Of a stretch of DNA of 64,000 bases, positions 30,356-40,079 are shown one piece after another (positions within the stretch are counted from its first letter, which is position 1; every line of letters starts with the position of its first letter). This stretch comes from Vibrio pomeroyi. GTDB taxonomy: Bacteria; Pseudomonadota; Gammaproteobacteria; Enterobacterales; Vibrionaceae. The stretch covers positions 372,001 to 436,000 of the forward strand of contig CP090854.1 of assembly GCA_041879425.1 (NCBI GenBank), written 5' to 3'. Position numbers and translations under genes: made by a program. The notes under the pieces were generated by a model that did not search any database, was not told where the DNA came from, and saw only the letters and a list, made by a program, of their open reading frames with translations.

Positions 30356-31123
30356 ATGGCATCAAAGCAAAGAGCGATCTCAAGACTGGTCGCTCAGTCA
30401 GGACAAATGTTATTAGCACACGGCGCTGAAAGCACTTTAGTTGGCGACATCATGCGCCGCATTGGCATCGCTTGTGGAGTGGACGAAGTTGAAGTAGCTC
30501 TGTCAGCCAATGCGCTTGTGGTCACGACTGTGATGAATGATCACTGTATCACCACCACTCGCAGCTGTGCTGATCGTGGTATTAACATGCAAGTGATCAC
30601 CGACATTCAACGAGTTTGTATTATGATGGAGAAAGGAATTCTCGATTATGGATTGGCGTATAAAAAGATCCAAAGCATCAGCCCTGAACGTTATAACCGC
30701 TGGATAGTGGTCGTGATGATCGGATTATCGTGTGCCTCTTTCAGCCGTCTTGCGGGAGGTGATTGGCAGGTCTTCATGATGACCTTCATTGCCTCGGCTT
30801 GTGGCATGATCGTCAGACAAGAGATTGGTCATCGCCATTTTAATCCGCTATTAAACTTTGCTGTCACGGCTTTCGTGACCACTACTATCTCTGCTCAAGC
30901 AGTTCTCTACAATATCGGTGGTCAGCCAACAATCGTAATGGCTTCATCAGTATTAATGCTCGTACCCGGTTTCCCTCTAATAAACTCCGTCGCAGATATG
31001 CTTAAAGGTCACATAAACATGGGTTTAGCGCGTTTTACCATGGCCAGTTTGCTCACACTTGCTACAAGCTTAGGTATTGTCGCTGCGATGAGTTTGTCTG
31101 ATGTTTGGGGATGGGCGAGCTAA
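30356..31123 (+). CDS. yjjP: Threonine/serine exporter family, YjjP-like subunit
   Basis: A 255-residue ThrE-family protein. The soluble N-terminal part (ISRLVAQSGQMLLAHGAESTLVGDIMRRI) matches the ThrE domain, and about five membrane helices follow from residue 120. In E. coli, YjjP and YjjB together export succinate; ThrE of Corynebacterium exports threonine and serine. The substrate here is not known. Its stop overlaps the yjjB start by one base (TAATG), which couples the two subunits. Confidence 0.9.
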   Translation: MASKQRAISRLVAQSGQMLLAHGAESTLVGDIMRRIGIACGVDEVEVALSANALVVTTVMNDHCITTTRSCADRGINMQVITDIQRVCIMMEKGILDYGLAYKKIQSISPERYNRWIVVVMIGLSCASFSRLAGGDWQVFMMTFIASACGMIVRQEIGHRHFNPLLNFAVTAFVTTTISAQAVLYNIGGQPTIVMASSVLMLVPGFPLINSVADMLKGHINMGLARFTMASLLTLATSLGIVAAMSLSDVWGWAS

Positions 31124-31596
31124 TGAGTCTTTTTGAATTGTTTCTGGGTTTGCTCAACGATATGTTTTTTGCCGCGATTCCCGCTGTAGGATTCGCATTG
31201 GTATTTAATGTCCCGCAACGCGCCTTAATTTATTGTGCACTGGGTGGCTCTATTGGTCACGGCAGTCGTTATCTTATGATGCACTTTGGTATTCCTATTG
31301 AGTGGGCCACCTTTTTTGCCGCAACAATCGTAGGCATGATTGGCGTCCACTGGTCGCATAAATTGTTAGCGCACCCTAAGGTGTTTACAGTCGCAGCTTT
31401 GATTCCAATGGTTCCGGGTGTATTTGCCTTTAAAGCGATGATTGCCATGGTTGAGATTAACAGAGCAGGGTACAGCCCTGAATTGCTGGCAATGTTGATG
31501 GAGAACTTTTTGAAATCGATGTTCATTATCGCCGGACTGGCAGTTGGCTTAGCGGTGCCTGGACTACTTTTTTATAGAAGAAGACCAATAGTATAA
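31123..31596 (+). CDS. yjjB: Threonine/serine exporter family, YjjB-like subunit
   Basis: A 157-residue membrane protein with about five helices (FGLLNDMFFAAIPAVGFALVF-type segments; VTVAALIPMVPGVFAFKAM). This is the C-terminal half of ThrE as a separate protein. I chose the ATG at 31123 within TAATG; upstream TTG and ATG codons at 31105 and 31111 would invade yjjP. The length equals that of E. coli YjjB. It needs YjjP as partner. Confidence 0.9.
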   Translation: MSLFELFLGLLNDMFFAAIPAVGFALVFNVPQRALIYCALGGSIGHGSRYLMMHFGIPIEWATFFAATIVGMIGVHWSHKLLAHPKVFTVAALIPMVPGVFAFKAMIAMVEINRAGYSPELLAMLMENFLKSMFIIAGLAVGLAVPGLLFYRRRPIV

Positions 31597-31607
31597 TCGC
31601 ATAATGA

Positions 31608-31635
31608 TTTACCCTATGAGGGAAATCGGTATAAT
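31608..31635 (+). promoter_or_regulatory. folA promoter
   Basis: TTTACC, 16-nt spacer, TATAAT (perfect -10). Transcription would start near 31642, inside the 5' end of the longest open frame, so translation must begin downstream at 31668. Confidence 0.7.
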
Positions 31636-31667
31636 CTGTGTCTCACAAATTACAGAGGTATAGAGTT

Positions 31668-32198
31668 GTGAAAATTAGCTTAATTGCAGCTATGGCTCAT
31701 GGTGGGAAAATTGATAAGGAAAATGGTTTTTATTTACCAGAAGCTGGTGACAGAATTATTGGTAAAGAGAATGCCATGCCATGGCACTTGCCCGCTGATT
31801 TTGCTTGGTTTAAAAAACACACTCTAGGGAAGCCAGTAATTATGGGGCGCAGAACTTATGAATCGATAGGTCGCCCTCTCCCTGGAAGGCTGAATATTGT
31901 TATCAGTAGAGACCCCAATCTATTTATCGAAGGAGTAACAACAGTTACTTCTACTGAAGCTGCCCTCAAAGTGGTTGGAGATGTTGAAGAGGTTATGGTT
32001 ATCGGTGGTGGCTCTATTTATGAATCTTACCTTCCTATGGCAAATAAACTTTACCTAACATTTATTGAAGCTGAAATTGAAGGTGATACACGTTTCCCTA
32101 ATTGGGGAAATGACGGTTGGGCTTGTGTGTATAGCGACGATTATACTCATGACGATAAAAATCGGTTTGATATGCATTTTGTTATCTTAGAGCGCTAG
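31668..32198 (+). CDS. folA: Dihydrofolate reductase with an enlarged N-terminal loop
   Basis: Reduces dihydrofolate to tetrahydrofolate with NADPH; the target of trimethoprim. Start is the GTG at 31668, behind CAGAGG, giving KISLIAAMA as in relatives. Motifs: AMPWHLPADFAWFK, GKPVIMGRRTYESIGRPLPGR, MVIGGGSIY and the C-terminal FVILER. The protein is 176 residues, against about 160 normally. The extra 16 residues lie between A10 and I30 and repeat the IxKEN...LP pattern of the following Met20-loop segment. Codon use is more AT-rich than in neighbours. It is convergent with apaH, as in E. coli. The enzyme class is sure; activity with the longer loop is untested. Confidence 0.93.
   Translation: MKISLIAAMAHGGKIDKENGFYLPEAGDRIIGKENAMPWHLPADFAWFKKHTLGKPVIMGRRTYESIGRPLPGRLNIVISRDPNLFIEGVTTVTSTEAALKVVGDVEEVMVIGGGSIYESYLPMANKLYLTFIEAEIEGDTRFPNWGNDGWACVYSDDYTHDDKNRFDMHFVILER
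31710..31805 (+). repeat. Probable diverged 48-bp tandem duplication in folA
   Basis: Codons 15-30 (IDKEN...LPEAGD) and 31-46 (IGKEN...LPADF) align with an offset of 16 residues. The offset equals the excess length over normal DHFR. The DNA has diverged, so duplication is an inference from the protein pattern. Confidence 0.45.
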
Positions 32199-32208
32199 CT
32201 TGAAGAAT

Positions 32209-32236
32209 GCTTGCTTTATTAACGTATAAAGCAAGC
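32209..32236. terminator. Hairpin between folA and apaH
   Basis: Perfect 11-bp arms GCTTGCTTTAT and ATAAAGCAAGC around 6 nt, between convergent genes. There is no T-tract on either side, so it may be a weak terminator or end-protecting hairpin. Confidence 0.5.
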
Positions 32237-32242
32237 TTAAAT

Positions 32243-33055
32243 TTAGATTTTTCTTAGCGCTTTTTGAGTAAAAAACTGTTTGTCTTCCCAGCGAAGTGCC
32301 GTTAGCTCTCCACCCCAAACACACCCAGTATCAAGTCCAATCACATCTTTTCCGTTATAGCCCTCAAGTGCCGCCCAGTGCCCAAATAACACGGTTTTAT
32401 CTAACGGAACTCTTTGAGGAAGGTCGAACCAAGGGATATATTCGTTGTCAGTGACCTCTTTTGGAGGAAGCTTACATCCCATGTCTAATCGCCCATCAGG
32501 AAAGCAAAAGCGCATTCGTGTAAAGCTATTGATTGCGTATCGATAACGTTCTATATCGCGAAGCTCTTTCGACCATAAGTCAGGAGCGTTGCTGTACATG
32601 TTCTCAATCAGCCACTTCCATTTCTTTGAGCGCAATAGACCTGTGATTTTTTTGTTCTCTTTACGAGCTCTTTTTACTGTCCATTGCGGAGATATCCCCG
32701 CATGGGTCATGACAAATTGATCATGCTCTTGCATCAACGGCTGTTCTCTAAGCCACTCAAGTAACTCATCTTTGTCATCTGCATCTAGGATCTGCTGAGT
32801 TTGATCTTTCTTCTTTGCTGGAAAAAGACCAAGCGAGACGGCGAGCAGGTGTAGGTCATGATTGCCCAATACCACCTTCGCAGATTCTCCTAAAGACTTG
32901 ATAAACCTGAGTGTATCAAGTGACTTAGGGCCCCTTGCGACCAAGTCACCAGCGACCCACAAAGTGTCTTTTTGCTTATCAAATTTAACGGTTTCAAGTA
33001 AGAGTTGAAGTTCGTCGAAGCATCCTTGGATGTCTCCGACAATATAATTCGACAC
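32243..33055 (-). CDS. apaH: Bis(5'-nucleosyl)-tetraphosphatase, symmetrical
   Basis: A 270-residue metallophosphoesterase that splits Ap4A into two ADP and removes Np4 caps from RNA. Motifs: GDIQGCFDEL (residues 7-16), GDLVARGP near 36 and GNHDLHLL near 64, giving the two-metal site, plus the later His ligands in MTHAGISPQW and FGHWAALEG. It follows apaG by 29 nt, the final gene of the surA-pdxA-rsmA-apaG-apaH cluster. Confidence 0.97.
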   Translation of the reverse strand: MSNYIVGDIQGCFDELQLLLETVKFDKQKDTLWVAGDLVARGPKSLDTLRFIKSLGESAKVVLGNHDLHLLAVSLGLFPAKKKDQTQQILDADDKDELLEWLREQPLMQEHDQFVMTHAGISPQWTVKRARKENKKITGLLRSKKWKWLIENMYSNAPDLWSKELRDIERYRYAINSFTRMRFCFPDGRLDMGCKLPPKEVTDNEYIPWFDLPQRVPLDKTVLFGHWAALEGYNGKDVIGLDTGCVWGGELTALRWEDKQFFTQKALRKI

Positions 33056-33084
33056 AGTATTTTCCTGTAGAGGCTGAAGTATGA

Positions 33085-33465
33085 CTAATTAAGAATGTTC
33101 GGGATCGCAAGTCTGAATGGATCGACCTCAGTGATGAAATCAATGCCTTTGTTATCGGTCATCACATAGTGGCCCTGCATAACACCCACAGGGGTTTCGA
33201 TGACGGTACCACTTGTGTAAGTGTATTCGTCGTTGGCTTCAATCACGGGTTGTTGTCCAACCACGCCATCACCTTCAATGGTGAGTTGTTTGCCGTTAGA
33301 GTCGGTAATTAACCAGCGGCGAGACATCAGCTGTACCGTTGTTTTGCTTAGGTTTTTGATGGTAATGATGTAGGCGAAGACGTAACGGTTCTTCGTTGGC
33401 TCAGATTGCTCCTCTATGTATTTAGAGTGAACCTGGCATTTGATACAAGGCGTAGATATATCCAT
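33085..33465 (-). CDS. apaG: ApaG protein
   Basis: A 126-residue protein with a fibronectin type III-like beta fold ([31 protein letters not shown], then GEQPV-like VVGQQPVI and YTSG). It was originally linked to Co/Mg efflux in Salmonella; its biochemical role is unresolved. AAAGGTGCG precedes the ATG. A terminator separates it from rsmA, so apaG-apaH probably have an additional promoter in the 60 nt between. Confidence 0.95.
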   Translation of the reverse strand: MDISTPCIKCQVHSKYIEEQSEPTKNRYVFAYIITIKNLSKTTVQLMSRRWLITDSNGKQLTIEGDGVVGQQPVIEANDEYTYTSGTVIETPVGVMQGHYVMTDNKGIDFITEVDPFRLAIPNILN

Positions 33466-33515
33466 ATTCGCACCTTTTGTTGTTGGTATACTTAATGTAA
33501 TTAAAGTATTACATA

Positions 33516-33552
33516 AAAAAGGCTCCTAACCGAAGTGTAGGAGCCTTTTTTA
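33516..33552 (-). terminator. Terminator between rsmA and apaG
   Basis: AAAAAAGGCTCCTA, 9-nt loop, TAGGAGCCTTTTTT: a 14-bp symmetric hairpin with a U-tract in the minus direction. It lies directly after the rsmA stop. Confidence 0.88.
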
Positions 33553-33553
33553 T

Positions 33554-34369
33554 TTATTTATCAGCGTTGTGACTGTCGTGCAGCCAGTTTGCCATGTCGA
33601 CAAACTGCTCGAGCGTTAAGTTTTCAGGACGCATACTTGGGTTGATACCAAGTTCTTCAAGCACTTCCTTATCAATTAAGCTCTTGTAGCAGTTACGAAC
33701 GGTTTTACGACGTTGGTTAAAGCCTTCACGACAAACACGATCTAACCATTTTAGATCTTTTGCTGGGTAAGGTAACACTTCGTATGGCTGCAAACGTACA
33801 ACTGCTGAGTCTACTTTCGGTGGCGGAACGAAAGCCGTTGGTGGCACTTCCAGCACTGGCGTAACTTTACAGTAGTATTGAGCCATTACAGTAAGACGAC
33901 CGTAAGCTTTGCTGCCAGGGCCTGCCGCCAAACGGTTAACCACTTCTTTTTGAAGCATAAAGTGCATATCTTGTACGTCTTTATGGAATTCAAAAAGGTG
34001 GAACATCAAAGGTGTAGAGATGTTATATGGCAAGTTACCAAAGATGCGTAGCTTATTGTTTGGCTTAACAAGTTCTTGGAAGTCGAACTTCATCGCATCG
34101 CCTTCACGGATTGTTAGCTTGTCAGCCAAATCCGGATGGTTACGAAGACGCTCTGCAAGGTCTCTATCCAATTCGATAACGGTAAATTTATCGACAAGCT
34201 TACCCACAGGCTCAGTAATAGCGCCTAGACCAGGGCCGATCTCTACTAGATTCTGACCTGGTAGTGGGTTAATGCTCGATACGATGCCATCAATAATGTA
34301 TGGATCGTTAAGGAAGTTTTGACCAAAACGTTTACGCGCTTTGTGCCCTAAGTGGACATCATTTCTCAT
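33554..34369 (-). CDS. rsmA: 16S rRNA dimethyladenosine transferase RsmA (KsgA)
   Basis: A 271-residue SAM-dependent enzyme that dimethylates A1518 and A1519 in the 3' end of 16S rRNA, a late checkpoint in 30S assembly. Motifs: [13 protein letters not shown], the SAM-binding [11 protein letters not shown] and catalytic NLPYNIST. The start overlaps the pdxA stop in ATGA, so the two are translationally coupled. Confidence 0.98.
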   Translation of the reverse strand: MRNDVHLGHKARKRFGQNFLNDPYIIDGIVSSINPLPGQNLVEIGPGLGAITEPVGKLVDKFTVIELDRDLAERLRNHPDLADKLTIREGDAMKFDFQELVKPNNKLRIFGNLPYNISTPLMFHLFEFHKDVQDMHFMLQKEVVNRLAAGPGSKAYGRLTVMAQYYCKVTPVLEVPPTAFVPPPKVDSAVVRLQPYEVLPYPAKDLKWLDRVCREGFNQRRKTVRNCYKSLIDKEVLEELGINPSMRPENLTLEQFVDMANWLHDSHNADK

Positions 34370-35355
34370 TGCTTTTTCTCTACTAATTCAATGGCGTGCG
34401 TGAGCGCTGTTCTAAAGCTCCCTGTATCGGCTTGGCCTTTCCCTGCCAAGTCTAAGGCGGTACCGTGGTCGACTGATGTGCGAATAAACGGTAAGCCAAG
34501 CGTGATGTTCACTGAGCGACCAAACCCTTTGTATTTCAATACCGGGAGTACTTGGTCGTGATACATACCTAAAACAGCATCTGCATCTTGCAAATATTTT
34601 TCATTAAAGATGGTATCTGCTGGCAACGGGCCAACTAAATTGATGCCATCTTTTTGGCGAATTTTTTCTAGCGTAGGGGTGATGGTTTCTATTTCTTCAC
34701 GACCCAAACAACCATCTTCACCTGCATGTGGATTCAAGCCACATACGTAGATAGTTGGTTTCTCAATAGCAAACTTTTCAACCAAGTCTTTATTCAGAAT
34801 CGCAATAATTTGCTCTAACCTGTCTTCGGTTACGGCTTGAGATACATAAGCTAGTGGGATATGTGTTGTTACTAGCGCAACACGCAGCCCTTCAGTTGCC
34901 AACATCATCACCACGAGCGGTGTATTGGACTTCTCTGCAAAGAACTCGGTATGGCCGCTAAAAGCAACGCCAGCTCGGTTAATTACACCCTTGTGAACGG
35001 GGCCGGTGACAATAGCATCAAATTCATCATTCATACAGCCAATTGCTGCGGTTTCTAAAGTATTTAACACGTAATGACCGTTAGCCTCGTTGAGTTGGCC
35101 AGCAACAGCCGTTTCAGCGAGTGGAACATGTTTCACAACCAGTGTGCCTGAGCGTTGTGGTTGCTTAGCCGCATTTGCGTCGTAGTCCAGTAACTCTACA
35201 TCAATACCTAGGATTTTCGCTCGCTCGGCTAGCAGTGTTTTATCGGCACAAACCACAAGTTGATGAGGCCAGCTCTCTTGAGATAGAGCCAGAGTTAAGT
35301 CTGGTCCTATCCCTGCTGGTTCACCCGCGGTAATGACAATGCGTTTAGTTGTCAT
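34366..35355 (-). CDS. pdxA: 4-hydroxythreonine-4-phosphate dehydrogenase
   Basis: A 329-residue metal- and NAD-dependent enzyme of pyridoxal 5'-phosphate synthesis. Text such as [41 protein letters not shown] and [14 protein letters not shown] carries the metal-binding histidines. I place the start at 35355 (MTTKRIV), which gives exactly the E. coli length; it overlaps the surA 3' end by 11 nt. An upstream start would extend further into surA. Confidence 0.97.
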   Translation of the reverse strand: MTTKRIVITAGEPAGIGPDLTLALSQESWPHQLVVCADKTLLAERAKILGIDVELLDYDANAAKQPQRSGTLVVKHVPLAETAVAGQLNEANGHYVLNTLETAAIGCMNDEFDAIVTGPVHKGVINRAGVAFSGHTEFFAEKSNTPLVVMMLATEGLRVALVTTHIPLAYVSQAVTEDRLEQIIAILNKDLVEKFAIEKPTIYVCGLNPHAGEDGCLGREEIETITPTLEKIRQKDGINLVGPLPADTIFNEKYLQDADAVLGMYHDQVLPVLKYKGFGRSVNITLGLPFIRTSVDHGTALDLAGKGQADTGSFRTALTHAIELVEKKQ

Positions 35356-36640
35356 CTTGGTCGTCCTCAACCATTTCAACAAAGGCACTTGCTCTTACTT
35401 CTTGCAGCCAAGCACCGGCTTCTTCGTTGAACTTACGGTTAAATAAAATTTGGTAAGCTTTATTTTTTAATGCTGAATCAGTACGGTCTACTTCACGACG
35501 ATCGAGTACTTCAACGATGTGCCAGCCATGAACGGTCTTAAATGGTGCGCTGATTTTACCTTCTGGTAGCGTCTCGACTTGGTGCTTGAACTCTGGTACG
35601 TACAAGTCAGGTGTTTGGTAGCCTAGCTCGCCGTCTTGAACCGCAGAACCTGGGTCTTGGCTGTATTGCTGAGCCAGGTCACCGAAGCTCGCTTCACCGG
35701 CATTAACGCGACGCGTGATTTCTTCAAGTTGCTCCTTCGCGCCATCATCGCTTAGGATCACTGTAGGCTTAATCAAAATATGACGTGCATTCACCTCAGT
35801 TACCGCAACCGTTTCTAGGCCTTTCACATCTTCAATTTTTAGAATGTGGAAGCCAACACCGCTACGGAATGGGCCAATGATGCTGCCTTTATTCTGCATT
35901 TTGATTTGGTCTGCAAAAATGGTTGGCATCTCTTCTTTACGCATCCAACCCCAATCACCGCCTTGCAGTGCTTTAGGGCCCTTAGAGTAAGTATAAGCCA
36001 TGGTGCTGAAGTCTTTGCCTGAGTTTAGTTCTTCAACTAAATCTTTAGCTTGAGCTTCTAGCTCTTCTTTTGTTTGATCATCATTAAAGCGAAGTTGAAT
36101 GTGACCAATTTTGTATTGAACCGTCGCGTTAGTCTCTTGCGCTAAGATGTCTGCAAGGTTATCGACTTCTGCAGGAAGGATGTTGATACGGCGACGTACG
36201 AGAGCGTTACGAGCTTCGCTTGCTGCGATTTCTTTTCTTACTTGCTCACGAAAAGCGTTGTAGCTCAGACCTTCTTCAGCAACCGATGCGGTAAGTTGTT
36301 CTACGGTTTGGTTGTTGTCTTTCGCGATGCCTTCGATTGCTTGATCAAGTCGAGCATCATCAATACGAACACCAATACGTTCCGCTTCTTGAGTCTGGAT
36401 GGTATCTATTATTAATTTTTCTAGCACTTGCTCATTAAGCACATCTTGCGATGGTAATGTTTGGCCACTTTTCTTAGCATTTGCGCGCAGTGTCTTCATC
36501 GAAGCATCGATGTCGCTTTGTAAAATCACGCCTTCGTTCACGATCACTTTTACGCTATCTAGTTCAACAGGCGCTGCGTAGCTTGTCGATAAAGTACAAG
36601 CTGCCGCGATAGCAATTAATGTGCGTTTCCACAATGTCAT
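35345..36640 (-). CDS. surA: Periplasmic chaperone and peptidyl-prolyl isomerase SurA
   Basis: A 431-residue secreted chaperone that escorts outer-membrane proteins to the BAM complex. A signal peptide covers about residues 1-22 ([16 protein letters not shown]). The N-domain begins [21 protein letters not shown]. Two parvulin domains follow, near 172-273 (IGHIQLRF) and 284-382 (NARHILIKP). It follows lptD by 43 nt; LptD is a known SurA client. Confidence 0.97.
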   Translation of the reverse strand: MTLWKRTLIAIAAACTLSTSYAAPVELDSVKVIVNEGVILQSDIDASMKTLRANAKKSGQTLPSQDVLNEQVLEKLIIDTIQTQEAERIGVRIDDARLDQAIEGIAKDNNQTVEQLTASVAEEGLSYNAFREQVRKEIAASEARNALVRRRINILPAEVDNLADILAQETNATVQYKIGHIQLRFNDDQTKEELEAQAKDLVEELNSGKDFSTMAYTYSKGPKALQGGDWGWMRKEEMPTIFADQIKMQNKGSIIGPFRSGVGFHILKIEDVKGLETVAVTEVNARHILIKPTVILSDDGAKEQLEEITRRVNAGEASFGDLAQQYSQDPGSAVQDGELGYQTPDLYVPEFKHQVETLPEGKISAPFKTVHGWHIVEVLDRREVDRTDSALKNKAYQILFNRKFNEEAGAWLQEVRASAFVEMVEDDQDDN

Positions 36641-36683
36641 GTGTAATCCTTTAAATTTACTGATCTTTTATCAATAAAGAAAA

Positions 36684-39023
36684 TTAGTTGTTTAAGAAGA
36701 ATGGGCGACCGTAGCTCAATGAGTTGTCAGAGCTGCTATCTCCAACAGCGCCAGAGTCAGAACCGATATTGGTACCGAAACCAACAATACCGAAGTTCAC
36801 ACTGAAGTTGTTTTCATATTCAGGTGTGGTATTTGGATCACTAATGTTGTTCGTTAAACGGTTACTATAGGTAAAGCCGATGTACCAACAATCCGATCTG
36901 TAGTTTAAACGAGCTAACCACTCTAGATCTTCTTGTGTGGTTAAATCATAGAAATATTGAGCACTTGTGCTCCACTTCGGTGAAATTTGGTAGGCACCAA
37001 GTAAGCCTGCTTGTGAGATACCATCTCTTGTGATTGATGATACGTCAAAATCTACAGTTTCATTTATATATTCTTCTGTAACGTAGCGGTAGTTGGTTTG
37101 TATATAGCCGCCAGAAAAACGGTACTCAAGGGTACTGTTAGCAAGTTGCATCGAAGATGAATCAATGTCGTATTGCACACCGCCATGGTAGAAAAGGTAA
37201 TCATCATAATTGAAATCCATTTCAATAGCCCAAGATGAATAATTAGTTTTATCACTTGAGTCTTCACTACTTAAAGTTTGCTTGGCATCTTTATCAAAAT
37301 AGAAAATTTGACCAAAAGAGATGTTTAAGCGTTCTCGGTATTCATCATCAAAAAAGCGAGATGATGCGCCATAGCTAATTTGATTTGCTGATGCAATGCG
37401 GTCTACACCACTGTATTTACGGCTTCTGAATAAACCATAGTAATCAGTCTGTAGTAGTGTTGTATCGTAAAGACCAATTTCGCTTTGATCTTCTTCGGGT
37501 ACATATAAATACTGAACTTGTGGCTCTAGTGTTTGAGTGTAGTTACCAACAATTGTGGTATCTCGCTCAAGAACGATGCCAGCATGGCTTCTAAATTCAG
37601 GGATAACACGGCTAGTGGACTCTTCTAAGCCCTCATAATCTGATCCTGCACTGGTATCAACGCCATCAAGATCTTGTTGGTAGTATGTACCGAGTAGTCG
37701 AGCTTCGGTTGTCCAAGTACCCCAAGTATTACCTACCGGGACGGTTATCCCTGGCTCAACGTGTACACGAGTAGCTGAAGGCTTACCTGAAGCGTCGGTA
37801 TCAAAGAGAGAGACATGGCTGATCATGTCGAAGTCTAAGTAATCCATTACCTCTGGAGCATAATAGTTATACTCGAGTTGTGGCATTAATCGATAAGGTA
37901 AATTATTCGTTGTATCGGTTAGGACTTGGAAATCTCGGACAAGCACCGATGCATCCCAGTTTTGAGAGCGGTAAGTTGCCTTACCTTCTTGAAGTAACTG
38001 GCCATCTTCACGGTTACCAATGCTGCTTGAGCTCACATCAGTGAAGTAATCGATGTCACTCACTTTTGAGTAATCAATCTCAAATAACCAAGATTGCTGG
38101 AATATTCCTGAGTGTTCTAGTTGAGCGCCCCAGCGGTCGCCTTTCTCTTCGAATTTTTTATCGTCAGGAAGATATTCAGACTTAATGCTACCTGAACCAA
38201 AGTCGCTTAAGTAACGGAATTTACTGTTGAGTTGAGTGCCACGCTCTTGCATGTACTTAAAAGTCGTTTCTAAGTCATAGTTTGGCGCTAAGTTCCAATA
38301 CACAGGAATCTCTGCTTCAAAGCCATCGCTTGAACCGTACGAAACCGTCGGATACAAGAAGCCTGTCTTACGCGTATCACCAATAGGAACAGTTAAATAA
38401 GGTAAGTAGAAAATCGGCACGCTCTGGATTTCAAAACGTGGGTTATAAAACGTTGCTTGTTCTTCATTTTGATCGACGTCGATACTTGAAGCTCTTAGAC
38501 GCCAAGCGTTGTCGCCGATAGGACAAGAGGTGATTGAGCCATCTTCAATTTCATAAACAGCTTTGCCTGTCTTAGATATGTATACCGCATCACCACGGCC
38601 TGGTTCGCAAAGAAATTCGTAATCGGTATTTTCTAGTGTCATTTCATCTGTGGTCAGATTGTTAGTTGCTCTATCCGACACTGATTTGATTTGACCGTCA
38701 CTAAAGTTTACGTTGCCTTCAGCTACAACGATATTTTCTTGTTGGTGAAGCGTTACATTATCTGCAAGGATGGTCTTGTTGCCTTGTGTAACTCTTACAT
38801 CACCTGAATATATTGCCTTGTCACCATTGATAGCCTCTAAGCGATCTGATTCCACATGAGCGGGCAGTTGTGTCTCGTTTTCGGCAGCGGGTTCGATCAA
38901 GCATTGATCTATAGAGGGCATTTCCTGCACACTACTATCGGTTATTGTTTCAGCTTGAGTTGTCGACACGTATAAGGCGGTGCTTATAGACGCGGCTAAC
39001 AAGGTGCGGGAAAAACATTGCAT
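36684..39023 (-). CDS. lptD: LPS assembly protein LptD
   Basis: A 779-residue outer-membrane protein which, with LptE, inserts lipopolysaccharide into the outer leaflet. A signal peptide covers residues 1-24, the OstA/LptA-like periplasmic jellyroll about 55-170, and the rest forms the 26-strand barrel ([22 protein letters not shown]). Cysteines of the mature protein are C41, C139, C167 and C712. E. coli LptD uses C31, C173 and a C-terminal CC pair; here the pair is DCW, so only one C-terminal cysteine exists. It heads the lptD-surA-pdxA cluster and is divergent from djlA. Confidence 0.97.
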   Translation of the reverse strand: MQCFSRTLLAASISTALYVSTTQAETITDSSVQEMPSIDQCLIEPAAENETQLPAHVESDRLEAINGDKAIYSGDVRVTQGNKTILADNVTLHQQENIVVAEGNVNFSDGQIKSVSDRATNNLTTDEMTLENTDYEFLCEPGRGDAVYISKTGKAVYEIEDGSITSCPIGDNAWRLRASSIDVDQNEEQATFYNPRFEIQSVPIFYLPYLTVPIGDTRKTGFLYPTVSYGSSDGFEAEIPVYWNLAPNYDLETTFKYMQERGTQLNSKFRYLSDFGSGSIKSEYLPDDKKFEEKGDRWGAQLEHSGIFQQSWLFEIDYSKVSDIDYFTDVSSSSIGNREDGQLLQEGKATYRSQNWDASVLVRDFQVLTDTTNNLPYRLMPQLEYNYYAPEVMDYLDFDMISHVSLFDTDASGKPSATRVHVEPGITVPVGNTWGTWTTEARLLGTYYQQDLDGVDTSAGSDYEGLEESTSRVIPEFRSHAGIVLERDTTIVGNYTQTLEPQVQYLYVPEEDQSEIGLYDTTLLQTDYYGLFRSRKYSGVDRIASANQISYGASSRFFDDEYRERLNISFGQIFYFDKDAKQTLSSEDSSDKTNYSSWAIEMDFNYDDYLFYHGGVQYDIDSSSMQLANSTLEYRFSGGYIQTNYRYVTEEYINETVDFDVSSITRDGISQAGLLGAYQISPKWSTSAQYFYDLTTQEDLEWLARLNYRSDCWYIGFTYSNRLTNNISDPNTTPEYENNFSVNFGIVGFGTNIGSDSGAVGDSSSDNSLSYGRPFFLNN

Positions 39024-39172
39024 GAAGTTGAACTATCCTGTGTCACTAGATGAAGGGTTGATCTAGTATCAATCCAATTAATAAAGCATTTTCCTTATGA
39101 TAAAGGAAATATTAGCATTCAGCACCATAAGACAGCAGTACTCAGATAAAATTCATAGATAGAGAACACATA

Positions 39173-40027
39173 ATGCAAATATTTGGCAAAATTTTGGGCG
39201 CTTTTTTTGGCTTTTTATTTGGAGGTCCGCTTGGTCTAATTTTTGGCCTATTTTTAGGGCACCAATTCGATAAAGCTCGTCGATTGACCCAATCGGGTTT
39301 TAATACATCTGGTTTTGGACGAGGGCCGAGCCAAGCCGAAAGGCAAAATGAGTTTTTTAAATCTGCTTTTGCAGTTATGGGACACGTTGCTAAGGCCAAA
39401 GGTCAGGTTACGCCAGAAGAGATTCAGCTCGCTTCTACAATGATGGAGCGTATGAACCTGCATGGTGAGCAACGTAAAGCGGCGCAAGATGCATTCCGTG
39501 ATGGCAAAGAAAGCGACTTCCCGTTAAGTGATGTACTTGAGCGCGTAAAGATCTCGTCAGGTGGGCGTTTTGATCTTCTGCAGTTCTTCCTAGAGCTTCA
39601 AGTTTCAGCGGCATTTGCTGATGGAAGCCTGCACCCAAGTGAGCGTCAGGTTCTCCACAAGATTGCTCAGGGGCTTGGCTTCTCTGCAGAGCAACTTGAA
39701 CGTCGCTTACAAATGCAAGAAGCTGCATTCCGTTTCCAGCAACAGGGTGGAAGCTTTGGTGGTGGCCATCACCAAGGGCAGTCGTCAGGTTGGCAACAGG
39801 CTTCACAACAGAACCAGCTTGGCGACGCATATAAGGTTCTTGGTGTGAGTGAAAGTGCCGACGGTAAAGAAGTGAAGAAAGCCTACCGCAAGCTGATGAA
39901 TGAACATCACCCAGATAAGTTGATGGCGAAAGGTTTACCACCAGAGATGATGAACGTTGCGAAAGAAAAATCGCAAGAAATTCAAAATGCTTATGACCTA
40001 ATTAAGAAGGTTAAAGGTTTTAAATAA
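39173..40027 (+). CDS. djlA: Co-chaperone DjlA
   Basis: A 284-residue membrane-anchored J-domain protein that stimulates DnaK. One N-terminal membrane segment contains a glycine pattern (GKILGAFFGFLFGGPLGLIFG). A TerB-like helical domain covers about 55-180. A Gln/Gly-rich linker precedes the C-terminal J domain with the HPD motif in EHHPDKL near residue 246. It is divergent from lptD, as in E. coli. Confidence 0.96.
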   Translation: MQIFGKILGAFFGFLFGGPLGLIFGLFLGHQFDKARRLTQSGFNTSGFGRGPSQAERQNEFFKSAFAVMGHVAKAKGQVTPEEIQLASTMMERMNLHGEQRKAAQDAFRDGKESDFPLSDVLERVKISSGGRFDLLQFFLELQVSAAFADGSLHPSERQVLHKIAQGLGFSAEQLERRLQMQEAAFRFQQQGGSFGGGHHQGQSSGWQQASQQNQLGDAYKVLGVSESADGKEVKKAYRKLMNEHHPDKLMAKGLPPEMMNVAKEKSQEIQNAYDLIKKVKGFK

Positions 40028-40034
40028 CATCACT

Positions 40035-40063
40035 AGAGTCGCTTCATTGGAGCGACTCTTTTT
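40035..40063 (+). terminator. djlA terminator
   Basis: AGAGTCGCT, 7-nt loop, AGCGACTCT and T5. It ends 16 nt before the start of the DUF924 gene. Confidence 0.9.
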
Positions 40064-40079
40064 GTTTAAAGGAATAAAT

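Noticed and set aside
31638..31667. Longer start for folA
   Set aside because: The perfect TATAAT box at 31630 places transcription start at about 31642, after the GTG at 31638. KISLIAAMA from 31668 is the normal N-terminus.
39090..39109. Inverted repeat TTTCCTT/AAGGAAA between lptD and djlA
   Set aside because: Only seven base pairs, AT-rich and in a divergent promoter region; too little to call an operator or a terminator.
39435..39941. Antisense frame of 168 codons opposite djlA
   Set aside because: It covers a conserved gene on the other strand, has no family-like text and no ribosome binding site; it is a shadow of djlA codon use.
40047..40079. Longer start for the DUF924 gene
   Set aside because: It lies in the stem and T-tract of the djlA terminator.
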